A stretch of DNA of 64,000 bases from Chryseolinea lacunae (lineage in GTDB: Bacteria; Bacteroidota; Bacteroidia; Cytophagales; Cyclobacteriaceae), in contig NZ_JAERRB010000001.1 of the NCBI RefSeq assembly GCF_016735595.1, positions 806,001-870,000 of the forward strand. The letters run 5' to 3'. Shown piece by piece: positions 35,816 through 44,167 of this stretch. Every line of letters starts with the position of its first letter. Within the stretch, counting starts at the first letter, position 1. The notes under the pieces are model-generated. The model worked only from the letters and a program-made list of their open reading frames with translations. It made no database searches and had not been told where the DNA came from. The position numbers and the translations under genes are program-made.

Positions 35816-37642
35816 CTACTTCACTTTTTGAATCTCGATAAGTTTTTTATAAAGTCCGTCGCCGGCCATCAGCAATTCGTGGCGTCCTTTTTCGAGGATC
35901 TGCCCTTGCTGGATCACCACAATCTCGTCGGCATGCTGAATGGTGCTGAGACGGTGGGCAATCACCACCGACGTACGGTTTTGCATGAGCTTGGTCAACG
36001 CATCCTGCACAAGCCGTTCCGATTCCGAGTCGAGGGCCGATGTGGCTTCGTCGAGGATGAGGATGGGCGGGTTCTTCAGCACGGCGCGGGCAATGCTGAG
36101 ACGCTGGCGCTGGCCTCCCGAAAGTTTGGAGCCGCGCTCGCCAATCACCGTGTCATAGCCATGCTCGGTTTGCATGATGAAGTCGTGTGCGTTGGCCACC
36201 TGGGCCGCGTGGATCACCGCTTCCTTGCTCGGGTTCTCGATGCCAAACGCAATGTTGTTGAAAATGGAATCATTGAACAGGATCGACTCCTGTGTCACCA
36301 CCCCGATTTGCTTGCGCAACGACTCAAGCTCATAGTCGCGCAGCGAAATGCCATCGAGCAAAATGTCGCCACCGGTCGGATCATAAAATCGTGGGATGAG
36401 GTCGGCCAGTGTCGACTTGCCGCCACCCGACGAACCTACCAGCGCAATGGTTTTGCCTTTGCCGATTTTGAGGTTGATATCTTTCAACACCGGCTCGCGG
36501 TCATAGGCAAACGACATGTTCCGGAATTCAATTTCCGTTTCAAACGACGTCAACACCGTGGCGTTGGGCTTGCTTTTCACGGCAGGTTCTTTATCAATCA
36601 ATTCAAAAATGCGTTGTGCCGACACCATGCCTTTTTGCAAAGACGTGATGCCGTTGGAGAAATTTTTTGCGGGTTGAATAATGGATGCAAAAATCCCGAT
36701 GAAGGCCAGGAAAGCACCCGGTGTGAGCGGCGAGTCCTCGGCCAAAACCAACGTCCCGCCAAAGTAGAGAATTGCAGCCACAATGAGCACACCCAATATT
36801 TCAGACATCGGCGATGCCAGTTCGTTTTTGCGGGCAATGGAAAGATTGACACGACGATGATAGTCGGTTTCCTGATCCATTTTCTTCAGTATAAAACCAC
36901 GCGCATTAAAGGCCTGCACCACACGCATGCCGCCAAGTGTCTCGTCGAGTATGTTCACAATTCTACCCAGCGACTCCTGGCTTTGCACGGCTTTAAGTTT
37001 CAAACGCTTGATGATCTCCGCCACCACACCACCCACAATGGGCAACAACACCAGCGAGAAAAGTGTGAGCTTGGCCGAGATAAAGAACAGGGCAACAAAG
37101 GAAATGATGATGGTGATAGGCTCTTTCCAAACAAACTTCAGACTGTTCACCACAGCATTTTCCACTTCCGAAACATCGTTGGTGAACCGCGATATGAGAT
37201 CGCCCTTGCGCTGGTCGTTAAAGTAGCCGATGTGAAGGTTTGTGGCGTTTCTGAAAATGTGCATGCGCATGTTTCGCACCACATCCACCTTAATGCGTGA
37301 TGCCGCCATACGCTCCAGGTAGGTGAACACATTGCCCAGAAAGCGGGCCGCCACCATGGAGATACAAACAAACAAAAGTGCACGCAGGGCGCCTTCTTCA
37401 AAAAGTGTGCGTTGCAGATAGTAGTTATACAAGTTTGTGGCATAGTCAATCGAAAGCGCGAACTCGGGTTTGGCTCCGGGTTCAACAACTTTCACATGGC
37501 TGAACAACGAGTTCAGCAACGGCGCCACCAACCCCATGCTCACCACCTGGAACACACTGCCGGGAAAAGAATACAGAAAAAATTCAACAAGACGTCGCGC
37601 GAGGCGAGGCGCATAGTGAAGTATACGAAAGTAAATTTTCAT
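35816..37642 (-). CDS. ABC transporter, fused permease-ATPase (MsbA/lipid exporter type)
   Basis: 608 residues, a half-transporter with about six TM helices in the first 340 residues and a C-terminal ATPase. Walker A is GSSGGGKSTL, the signature is LSGGQRQRLSIARA, Walker B is ILILDEATSALDSES, and the H-loop is VIAHRLSTIQHADEI. The order and length match MsbA-type exporters of lipids or lipid-linked glycans. It starts 8 bases after the stop of the Wzi/RemB-like gene, so the two are cotranscribed. This pairing suggests a shared role in surface polysaccharide or lipid export, which is inference. Confidence 0.93.
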   Translation of the reverse strand: MKIYFRILHYAPRLARRLVEFFLYSFPGSVFQVVSMGLVAPLLNSLFSHVKVVEPGAKPEFALSIDYATNLYNYYLQRTLFEEGALRALLFVCISMVAARFLGNVFTYLERMAASRIKVDVVRNMRMHIFRNATNLHIGYFNDQRKGDLISRFTNDVSEVENAVVNSLKFVWKEPITIIISFVALFFISAKLTLFSLVLLPIVGGVVAEIIKRLKLKAVQSQESLGRIVNILDETLGGMRVVQAFNARGFILKKMDQETDYHRRVNLSIARKNELASPMSEILGVLIVAAILYFGGTLVLAEDSPLTPGAFLAFIGIFASIIQPAKNFSNGITSLQKGMVSAQRIFELIDKEPAVKSKPNATVLTSFETEIEFRNMSFAYDREPVLKDINLKIGKGKTIALVGSSGGGKSTLADLIPRFYDPTGGDILLDGISLRDYELESLRKQIGVVTQESILFNDSIFNNIAFGIENPSKEAVIHAAQVANAHDFIMQTEHGYDTVIGERGSKLSGGQRQRLSIARAVLKNPPILILDEATSALDSESERLVQDALTKLMQNRTSVVIAHRLSTIQHADEIVVIQQGQILEKGRHELLMAGDGLYKKLIEIQKVK

Positions 37643-37650
37643 GAATCAGT

Positions 37651-39342
37651 TTAAAACTCGTAAAGCCTTCGCGGCAAATTCCACCGCAGCGCAAGCGATC
37701 CGATGGTGGTGTCGTTGTTATAGCGTGCCAGGTCCGACTTGCTCTTGCGAACAATAAGGTTGGCGTCGATGAACAGGTTGTGCTTCAGCATCCACGTGGC
37801 TGTGAACGTGCCAAACACAATGTCGTTGGCAATGCCCTGCCCGATGGTGTTGCCCAGTTCCTGCTGACGCGTGGTGTTGTTCTTCAGCACATCGCTTCCC
37901 CAGTTCACACCCGTGGTGTCGCGGCCGATGCGGCTCACGATGAGCTTGCCCACCAGGTTCAGTCTTCGCAGGGGCTGGTAACGCAGCACGCCCACCACTT
38001 CGTTGAAGTTTGCTCCCAGCGGGTGGGCAATGGGTTGCCGGTAGCTGGAATAGTTGGCGTAGTTCGTGTTGTGCGAATAGGTGTAGGGCCGCACGATGTT
38101 CACTTCACCCTGCAAGTCAAGATTAGGGACGCCAAACGCGTCAATATATTTTGCACCACCCTGAATGGCAAACTTGTTTGCCCACCAACCGTCGCCCGCT
38201 TTGATGTGGCTCAGCACAAATTCGTCGAGCACAAACTGTCCATAGAACGAAAGTTTGCGCACCGCATTCCATTTAAAGTCAAACCCCAGCAACACATTGT
38301 CGCTGCTGCCGTTTTGCTGTTCGATGGCGCGGTAGAAAATGATGGGATTGAGATAGTCGAGCCGGAAGTTGTCGGTGCCCGTGGAGTCGTCAACACTAAA
38401 CATGACAGACTCGAAAACGCCAAGGTTCAGTTTCTTGCCCACGTTGATGCTCAGGTGGTGCATGGCGTTGAATTTTGTGGGGTAGCCTCCATTGGTTGCT
38501 TTGAGGCCGCTGAGTGCGCCATCCACATCGGCCGTCATCTGGTTGAGCAGGAACATGTAGTTCAGCTTCCACACTTTCACGGTGCCTTTCAAAAACCAAG
38601 TGGGCGGCGAAAAGTCAGAGAAGATGAGCGAGCGATAGCCGTTGCCCACAAACACGCGATCGTGACCAAACTGCACGTTGATGTGGCGGGTGGCTTCAAA
38701 GGTGATGTAGCCCCGGGCCTGCAAAAAGTCAACACCCTTGCCTTTCTTGAATTCTTTCCAGAAGCCTTCGTGGGGGATAACGGGGTTGGTGGCCATCTGC
38801 TCCCAGACATAAGAAGGCAGCACGGCCTGGTTGTCTGTGAGGTAGGTATAGAATCCCACTTTTTTATCGACCATGCCGCGCACTTCCACGCCGCGGGTGT
38901 TGATGAACAACATGTCGTCGCGATGCGAATCGTTGCCGGCGCCAACATAAAGCACGGGGTTGATATGCAGGTCAAACGCATCTTCGTCCACCTTGAACAT
39001 GTCGGACTTTTTCTTGTAGAGGGCTTTCAGGATGGGCTTGCGGCTGTCGCTGGTTTCGGCGCGCGACCATTCCCAGCTGTCGTTGCGCAGGTATTCGTAG
39101 GTAAATTCGTCGGCGCGTGACGTGAACTGGCCGTTGGCATGCAGGGTGTCTACAAAGGCCACAATGTCGGACCGTTTATAGGGCTTCACCCCCGTGAAAA
39201 TGGTGGGCGATATACGTCCCGATTTCACTTCATAGCGGTCGATGCTGTGATAATAGTCCTCGTTGAGCGGGGCATAGCTGCTTTGGGCCAGCAACCCCAG
39301 GGGAAAACTGCAAAACAGAAAAGCCAGTAGCCGTGTCTTCAT
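37651..39342 (-). CDS. Wzi/RemB-like outer-membrane capsule-assembly protein
   Basis: 563 residues with a signal peptide (1-19, LGLLAQ). The body alternates short amphipathic strands typical of an outer-membrane beta barrel, ending in an aromatic C-terminus (RRLYEF). The Wzi family block NVQFGHDRVFVGNGYRSLIFSDFSPPTWFLK is clear, as is the LDYLNPIIFYRAIEQQNGSSDN block. Wzi proteins help attach capsule to the surface; related Bacteroidota proteins such as RemB take part in gliding. A -7 box TATTTTTG lies 18 bases upstream. It leads an operon with the ABC exporter. Confidence 0.86.
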   Translation of the reverse strand: MKTRLLAFLFCSFPLGLLAQSSYAPLNEDYYHSIDRYEVKSGRISPTIFTGVKPYKRSDIVAFVDTLHANGQFTSRADEFTYEYLRNDSWEWSRAETSDSRKPILKALYKKKSDMFKVDEDAFDLHINPVLYVGAGNDSHRDDMLFINTRGVEVRGMVDKKVGFYTYLTDNQAVLPSYVWEQMATNPVIPHEGFWKEFKKGKGVDFLQARGYITFEATRHINVQFGHDRVFVGNGYRSLIFSDFSPPTWFLKGTVKVWKLNYMFLLNQMTADVDGALSGLKATNGGYPTKFNAMHHLSINVGKKLNLGVFESVMFSVDDSTGTDNFRLDYLNPIIFYRAIEQQNGSSDNVLLGFDFKWNAVRKLSFYGQFVLDEFVLSHIKAGDGWWANKFAIQGGAKYIDAFGVPNLDLQGEVNIVRPYTYSHNTNYANYSSYRQPIAHPLGANFNEVVGVLRYQPLRRLNLVGKLIVSRIGRDTTGVNWGSDVLKNNTTRQQELGNTIGQGIANDIVFGTFTATWMLKHNLFIDANLIVRKSKSDLARYNNDTTIGSLALRWNLPRRLYEF

Positions 39343-39360
39343 GAAAGAAAATTAAGTGGG

Positions 39361-39368
39361 CAAAAATA
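39361..39368 (-). promoter_or_regulatory. -7 promoter box TATTTTTG for the Wzi/ABC operon
   Basis: Exact TAnnTTTG match on the minus strand, 18 bases from the ATG at 39342; short leader of about 13 bases. Confidence 0.55.
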
Positions 39369-39528
39369 CAGTATTTGCTGCAATCTGAAGTTTTGGGGAC
39401 GGGCATGGCCGGTTTTAGGGTCAAGGGTGCAGGATTTCACTTTTTTTCAAACCGGGCTGAAGAAGGGTTCACAGCGGTTTTTAGAGCAAATTTTTACGAC
39501 GGCACCTTGTATATCTCTTCCCGGCCCG

Positions 39529-39536
39529 TATATTTG
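39529..39536 (+). promoter_or_regulatory. -33/-7 promoter for ribosomal protein L31 (TTG 19 bp TATATTTG)
   Basis: TATATTTG is an exact -7 box; a TTG at 39507-39509 lies 19 bases upstream, the expected spacing. The leader of about 29 bases holds AAGGAG at 39548-39553, unusually far (16 bases) from the ATG. Confidence 0.65.
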
Positions 39537-39569
39537 CAGTCCTTTTTAAGGAGAAAACAAAGAATTGAT

Positions 39570-39818
39570 ATGAAAAAAGGCATTCATCCCGAGTACAGAG
39601 AGGTAGTTTTTTGGGACACCTCCAGCGACACGAAATTCATAAGCCGTTCTACTTCGAACACGAAAGAAACCATTAAGTTGGAAGATGGCAAGGAATATCC
39701 CGTCATCAAAGTCGAAGTTAGCTCTGCTTCACATCCATTTTTCACTGGCAAAAAGCTGTTCGTTGACACAGCCGGCCGTGTTGAGAAATTCAAGAACAAG
39801 TATCAGAAGAAAGCTTAA
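39570..39818 (+). CDS. rpmE2: 50S ribosomal protein L31 type B
   Basis: 82 residues, the type B length. The start [15 protein letters not shown] is diagnostic. The Cys pairs of zinc-binding type A L31 are absent ([16 protein letters not shown] takes that place), and [32 protein letters not shown] completes the family pattern. It forms part of the 50S central protuberance and intersubunit bridge and does not need zinc. A longer upstream frame exists, but the promoter and family length fix the ATG at 39570. A strong terminator follows. Confidence 0.97.
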   Translation: MKKGIHPEYREVVFWDTSSDTKFISRSTSNTKETIKLEDGKEYPVIKVEVSSASHPFFTGKKLFVDTAGRVEKFKNKYQKKA

Positions 39819-39842
39819 TACTTCTTTTTTTAACATGGAGAG

Positions 39843-39872
39843 AAAAGCCCCGACTCGTCGGGGCTTTTTTTA
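39843..39872 (+). terminator. Rho-independent terminator after rpmE2
   Basis: Perfect 12-bp stem AAAAGCCCCGAC / GTCGGGGCTTTT with a 2-base TC loop at the apex, ending in a seven-T run. It lies 25 bases past the L31 stop. Confidence 0.9.
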
Positions 39873-39939
39873 TTGTCCTTTTGTGTGTGCGAAAGCGACA
39901 TTTAATCCGGCAATCCCTTTATCATACCGGATCTGACGC

Positions 39940-39947
39940 TATTTTTG
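39940..39947 (+). promoter_or_regulatory. -7 promoter box TATTTTTG for the GlmU-like/holB/hemC operon
   Basis: Exact TAnnTTTG match ending four bases before the ATG at 39952, which implies an essentially leaderless operon mRNA. Confidence 0.6.
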
Positions 39948-39951
39948 GAAC

Positions 39952-41130
39952 ATGAATCTGATCCTCTTCGATGACCCGTCCATCCGCATAGAACTCCTCC
40001 CCTTCACCTTCACCCGCCCCGTGGCCGCCATCCGGGTGGGCATTCTCACCCTCGCGGAGAAATGGGAAAAATACCTCAACGTCACCGCGTCCTATAAAAC
40101 CGAAGCCTATCTCCAACAAAAATATCCCATCGTTTCCACACCCGACAACCTGCTGGTAAACGGCGCGCTGTGTGCCGACCCCGCCCTGGCGGCAGCCGTG
40201 AAGGCTTTGCCCGACGGCTATTTCCTCGTAAAAGATTCGCTGCTCCTGGCGGCCCGCAACCCCACGCAGGACATGAGCAGCCGCAACACCATTGAATATC
40301 CGGAGTCGCTCACCGTGATCGACAAACCCTGGAGAATATTCCGTGAGAACGGCGCACAGATACGCGCCGATTTCAAACTCATCACCGCCGGTCGCACGTC
40401 TGCGCGCATCGACGACCGCCACACCCGCGTGTATGGCGAAGAAAACCTTTTTGTGGAAGAGGGCGTCTATATCCGCGCCGCCGTGCTCAACGCCGAAAAC
40501 GGCCCCATCTATCTCGGCAAGGGAAGCCAGATACACGAAGGCTCGCTGGTGCGCGGCGCCTTTGCATTGGGCGAAGGCTCACAACTGAACATGGGCGCCA
40601 AGATCCGGGGCGACGTCACCATCGGTCCGCACTCCAAGGTGGGCGGCGAGGTGAGCAACTCCATCCTGTTTGCCTACAGCAACAAAGCACACGACGGTTT
40701 CCTGGGCAACTCCGTGATTGGCGAGTGGTGCAACTTTGGCGCCGACTCCAACACCTCCAACATGAAGAACAACTATGACGTGGTGAAAATCTGGCGTCAT
40801 GGCGAGCAACGTTTCGTGCCGACCGAACTCAATTTTTGTGGGCTCATGATGGGCGACCACAGCAAATGTTCCATCAACACCATGTTCAACACCGGCACCG
40901 TGGTGGACGTGAGCGCCAGCATTTTTGGCGAGGGCTTTCCCAGCAACTATGTGCCATCCTTTTCCTGGGGTGGCGGCGCAGGCTTCACCACCTATCAGGT
41001 AGACAAAGCGCTGGAAACCGCCGCGCGGGTGATGGGCCGCCGCAATGTGGAGCTGACGCGCACCGACGCCGACATCCTGCTACACGTCTATAACACCACC
41101 GCACACAGCAGAACGTGGGAAACCAAATGA
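39952..41130 (+). CDS. GlmU-like sugar nucleotidyltransferase family protein
   Basis: 392 residues. The N-terminal part (about 1-175) is the divergent NTP-transferase domain of Bacteroidota GlmU-like proteins (ILFDDPSIRIELLPFTFTRPVAAIRVG). The C-terminal part is a left-handed beta helix of hexapeptide repeats (about 190-350), with VYIRAAVLNAENGPIYLGKGSQIHEG, GAKIRGDVTIGPHSKVGGEVSNS and GNSVIGEWCNFGADSNTSNMKNNY. The classic GxGTRM nucleotide loop of GlmU is not seen at the N-terminus. A sugar-1-phosphate uridylyl or acyl transfer role is plausible, not shown. It leads a tight operon: 1 base to holB, then 3 bases to hemC. Confidence 0.86.
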   Translation: MNLILFDDPSIRIELLPFTFTRPVAAIRVGILTLAEKWEKYLNVTASYKTEAYLQQKYPIVSTPDNLLVNGALCADPALAAAVKALPDGYFLVKDSLLLAARNPTQDMSSRNTIEYPESLTVIDKPWRIFRENGAQIRADFKLITAGRTSARIDDRHTRVYGEENLFVEEGVYIRAAVLNAENGPIYLGKGSQIHEGSLVRGAFALGEGSQLNMGAKIRGDVTIGPHSKVGGEVSNSILFAYSNKAHDGFLGNSVIGEWCNFGADSNTSNMKNNYDVVKIWRHGEQRFVPTELNFCGLMMGDHSKCSINTMFNTGTVVDVSASIFGEGFPSNYVPSFSWGGGAGFTTYQVDKALETAARVMGRRNVELTRTDADILLHVYNTTAHSRTWETK

Positions 41131-41131
41131 T

Positions 41132-42253
41132 ATGAAGTTTGCATCCATTCCAGGCCTGAACGACGTGAAGACCATGCTGGTGGCCGCCGCCAAAAGCAAT
41201 CACATTGCGCACGCCCAACTTTTTGTAGGCGCCAACGGCGCATTGAATTTGCCGATGGCCCTCGCCTATGCCACCTACCTGCATTGTGAAAACAAAGGCG
41301 ACGACTCCTGCGGTGTGTGTGCAGCCTGTTCCAAGAACAGCAAGTTCATTCACCCCGACACACACTTTGTGTTTCCGCTCAGCAACGTGAAGGGCGATAA
41401 AGACGAAGACCGTTTCAAAGCCGACATCCTCAAGTCGTGGCGTTCGTTCCTGCTCGAACAACCCTATGGCAACCTGAACGACTGGACAAACTACTATGGC
41501 GGCGAAGACAAAGCGGCGCTCATCTCGCGCGAAGAAAGCCGCGAGATCATCAAGACCCTTTCGCTCAAACCGTTCGAAAGCCCCAACAAGGTGATGATCA
41601 TCTGGCAACCCGAGCTGATGCACCCCTCGGCGGCCAATGGCATTTTGAAAATATTGGAAGAGCCGGCGCCGCACACCTTCTTCATTCTGGTGACCAACGC
41701 CGCCGACCGCCTGTTGCCCACCATCATTTCGCGAACACAGATTGTGACCGTGCCCCTGTTGCACGACGAAGAAGTGGAATCCTTTCTGGTGAACCAGCGC
41801 AGCATCGAACCGACGCGCGCCGAAAAAATAACATCGCTTGCCGAAGGCAGCCTGAACCAGGCCCTGAGGCTCACCGAAAGCGAAGAAGACAACAACACCC
41901 AACGCTTCACCGAGTGGATGCGCCACTGCTTTCGCAAGAGCTATGGCCCGCTGGTGTTCACCGCCGACGAGTTTCACGCCCTGGACAAGCTGAGTCAGAA
42001 AAACCTGCTGGCCTACAGCCTGCTGGTGATGCGCGAAACGCTGCTGTTCATTTCGGGTGCCAACACCATGAACCGTTCGCGCGGCGAAGAGCTGAAATTT
42101 ATACAAGGCTTCAGCAAAGTGATGACGGTGGAAAAAATAGAAAAATCCTTTACATTGATTAACGATGCCAGCTACCACCTGGAGCGAAACGGAAGTGCCA
42201 AGATGATTTTCCTGGACCTTTCGCTAAAGCTGGCCAAGATCATCAACCCGTAG
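41132..42253 (+). CDS. holB: DNA polymerase III delta' subunit
   Basis: 373 residues in the delta'/AAA+ clamp-loader fold. The opening IPGLNDVKTMLVAAAKSNHIAHAQLF is family-like. The P-loop is degenerate: VGANGALNLPMA lacks the Lys of Walker A, so no ATP binding is expected, as in delta'. A four-Cys zinc module (CENKGDDSCGVCAACSKN) follows. KVMIIWQPELMHPSAANGILKILEEPAPHTFFIL and SRTQ are classic delta' blocks. The subunit loads the beta clamp with gamma/tau and delta. It starts one base after the GlmU-like gene. Confidence 0.92.
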   Translation: MKFASIPGLNDVKTMLVAAAKSNHIAHAQLFVGANGALNLPMALAYATYLHCENKGDDSCGVCAACSKNSKFIHPDTHFVFPLSNVKGDKDEDRFKADILKSWRSFLLEQPYGNLNDWTNYYGGEDKAALISREESREIIKTLSLKPFESPNKVMIIWQPELMHPSAANGILKILEEPAPHTFFILVTNAADRLLPTIISRTQIVTVPLLHDEEVESFLVNQRSIEPTRAEKITSLAEGSLNQALRLTESEEDNNTQRFTEWMRHCFRKSYGPLVFTADEFHALDKLSQKNLLAYSLLVMRETLLFISGANTMNRSRGEELKFIQGFSKVMTVEKIEKSFTLINDASYHLERNGSAKMIFLDLSLKLAKIINP

Positions 42254-42256
42254 ACT

Positions 42257-43192
42257 ATGAACAAACTCATTCGCATTGGTACCCGCGGAAGCAAGCTCGC
42301 CTTGTGGCAGGCCGAACATATCGCCGGCCTCATCAAGCCCTCGGGCTATCGAACCGAAATTGTACCCATCGAAACACGGGGCGACAAAATTCTGGACGTC
42401 AGCATTTCCAAGATCGGCAGCAAGGGCGTGTTCACCGAAGAAATTGAAGCGGGCCTGCTCAACGGCACCATCGACATCGCCGTGCACAGCGCCAAAGACC
42501 TCGCGTCCGAAATTCCGGACGAGCTGGAACTGGTGGCCTTCACCGAACGCGAACAAGCCAACGATGTGATTGTGAGCTATCGCAAAGACATCAACCTCGC
42601 CAAAGACAAACTGAAGATCGGAACATCGGCCACACGCCGGGTTGCCTTCCTCAAACATTTCTATCCACACGTGGAAGCCGCCACCATTCGCGGCAATCTT
42701 CAAACCCGGTTTGCAAAACTGGAAGCGGGCGAATACGACGCGTTGCTACTGGCCTATGCCGGCGTGTATCGCATGGGCTTCGAGCACCTGATCGTTGAGA
42801 AAATTGAAACCAGCTATTTCGTGCCTGCAGTAGGACAGGGAAGCATTGCCATTGAATGTCATAAGAAATTAAGTTTTGATAAAAAGGAAATCCTGGAGCG
42901 CTGGGTCAATCACCCGGAAACGGAACATTGCATTCGCGCAGAGCGGGCTTTCCTTCGCACCTTGCAAGGCGGCTGCAGCATTCCGGCGTTTGGCTATGCT
43001 CACACCGAAGGCAACATGATCACGCTGAAAGGCGGCATCATCTCGCTCGACGGCCAGCAGATTGTGAAGGCCAAACACTCCGCACCTCCCGCCGACTTCA
43101 AAGCGCTGGGCGAACGCGTGGGCGACGAAGTGCTCATCAACGGGGGCTCCACCATTTTGAGCGACATCAAAAGCTACGCCAGCACCACGTAA
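42257..43192 (+). CDS. hemC: Hydroxymethylbilane synthase (porphobilinogen deaminase)
   Basis: 311 residues. The start IRIGTRGSKLALWQAE, then VPIETRGDKILDVSISKIGSKGVFTEEIE and VHSAKDL are diagnostic. The catalytic Asp lies within the SAKDLAS region, and the dipyrromethane-cofactor Cys is Cys240 in LQGGCSIPAFG. The enzyme polymerises four porphobilinogen units to hydroxymethylbilane on the way to haem, sirohaem and B12. It lies three bases after holB, an unusual partner. No other tetrapyrrole gene is in the window. Confidence 0.97.
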   Translation: MNKLIRIGTRGSKLALWQAEHIAGLIKPSGYRTEIVPIETRGDKILDVSISKIGSKGVFTEEIEAGLLNGTIDIAVHSAKDLASEIPDELELVAFTEREQANDVIVSYRKDINLAKDKLKIGTSATRRVAFLKHFYPHVEAATIRGNLQTRFAKLEAGEYDALLLAYAGVYRMGFEHLIVEKIETSYFVPAVGQGSIAIECHKKLSFDKKEILERWVNHPETEHCIRAERAFLRTLQGGCSIPAFGYAHTEGNMITLKGGIISLDGQQIVKAKHSAPPADFKALGERVGDEVLINGGSTILSDIKSYASTT

Positions 43193-43237
43193 TTTTTTCG
43201 TAACCGTATCTGATCAATCTTTAATAAAACTTTCCCC

Positions 43238-44107
43238 ATGAAGCGAGTTTCCAGTATAGTTGTGCTTTTCCTCTGTTCTCTTTTTGTGACCAGCTGTGCC
43301 CAAAAGAAAGACTACGTTGTGACCATCGAAACCAAGTATGGCAAAATGGTGGCCATCCTCTATGACGAAACACCAAAACACAAAGCCAACTTCATTAAGC
43401 TAGCCAAAGAACATTACTACGACAGCACCCTGTTTCACCGGGTCATCTCAGGCTTCATGATTCAGGGCGGCGATCCGGATTCCAAAAAAGCAACGGCCGG
43501 CCAACGCCTCGGCACCGGCGGCCCGGGCTACACGGTGGATGCGGAAATCAATCCAAAATTCATCCACGAAAAAGGAGCACTCTCGGCCGCCCGCCTTTCC
43601 GACTTTCAAAATCCATCCAAGGCCAGCAGTGGCAGCCAGTTCTACATCGTGCAAGGCACCAAGCTGACGGAAGAAGAATTAAAAACAGACTTCGAAAAAA
43701 TGAACGGCGTGATGGGCCAGTTCTTTCAAAACCCTGCCAACAAATCGGCCTACGACTCGGTGATGACCGCCTACCAGGCACAAGACATGAAAGCCTTTCA
43801 GGCTTTGTTGCTGAAGCTGAAGCCACGCGTTGAAAAACAATTGGGCGTTGCCCTCAGCAAGGAAGTGTCGCCCGAAAAATTGAAAATCTATACCACCGTG
43901 GGCGGCACACCCAACCTCGATGATCAGTATACCGTGTTTGGCAAAGTGATCAGCGGACTGGACGTGATCGACAAGATTGCCGCAGTGGCTAAAGATCCCT
44001 CTGAACGCCCCGTAGAAGATGTGCGTATGAAGGTGACCGTGGAAGAACTCTCGGTAAAAAAAATCGAGAAGCTTTACGGCTATCACGTTCCTGAAAAAGT
44101 GAAATAA
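43238..44107 (+). CDS. Cyclophilin-type peptidyl-prolyl isomerase, lipoprotein, with large insertion
   Basis: 289 residues. The lipobox signal (FVTSC, Cys about 20) makes it a predicted lipoprotein. The cyclophilin fold is split: the first half has YYDSTLFHRVISGFMIQGGDP (FHR, QGGD of the active site) and SSGSQFYIVQG, and the second half has NLDDQYTVFGKVISGLDVID. Between them sits an extra helical segment of about 75-80 residues (about 145-225) not found in ordinary cyclophilins. The enzyme isomerises proline bonds in the periplasm. The insertion sits in the loop after the active-site strand, near the substrate groove, so it may bring substrates or a partner; that is inference. Confidence 0.92.
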   Translation: MKRVSSIVVLFLCSLFVTSCAQKKDYVVTIETKYGKMVAILYDETPKHKANFIKLAKEHYYDSTLFHRVISGFMIQGGDPDSKKATAGQRLGTGGPGYTVDAEINPKFIHEKGALSAARLSDFQNPSKASSGSQFYIVQGTKLTEEELKTDFEKMNGVMGQFFQNPANKSAYDSVMTAYQAQDMKAFQALLLKLKPRVEKQLGVALSKEVSPEKLKIYTTVGGTPNLDDQYTVFGKVISGLDVIDKIAAVAKDPSERPVEDVRMKVTVEELSVKKIEKLYGYHVPEKVK

Positions 44108-44167
44108 ACGGAAGGCCCAAACGTCTCCGACTACATTTAGTATTACCCTCTACTCCCGCTACCCCTC

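Noticed and set aside
35810-37300. 496-codon open frame antisense to the ABC exporter
   Set aside because: It lies wholly opposite a protein with all ABC motifs and has His-rich, low-complexity composition typical of antisense frames in GC-richer DNA. No promoter.
37780-39120. 446-codon open frame antisense to the Wzi/RemB-like gene
   Set aside because: Fully covered by a clear outer-membrane protein on the other strand; composition biased to His and Val; no recognisable domain.
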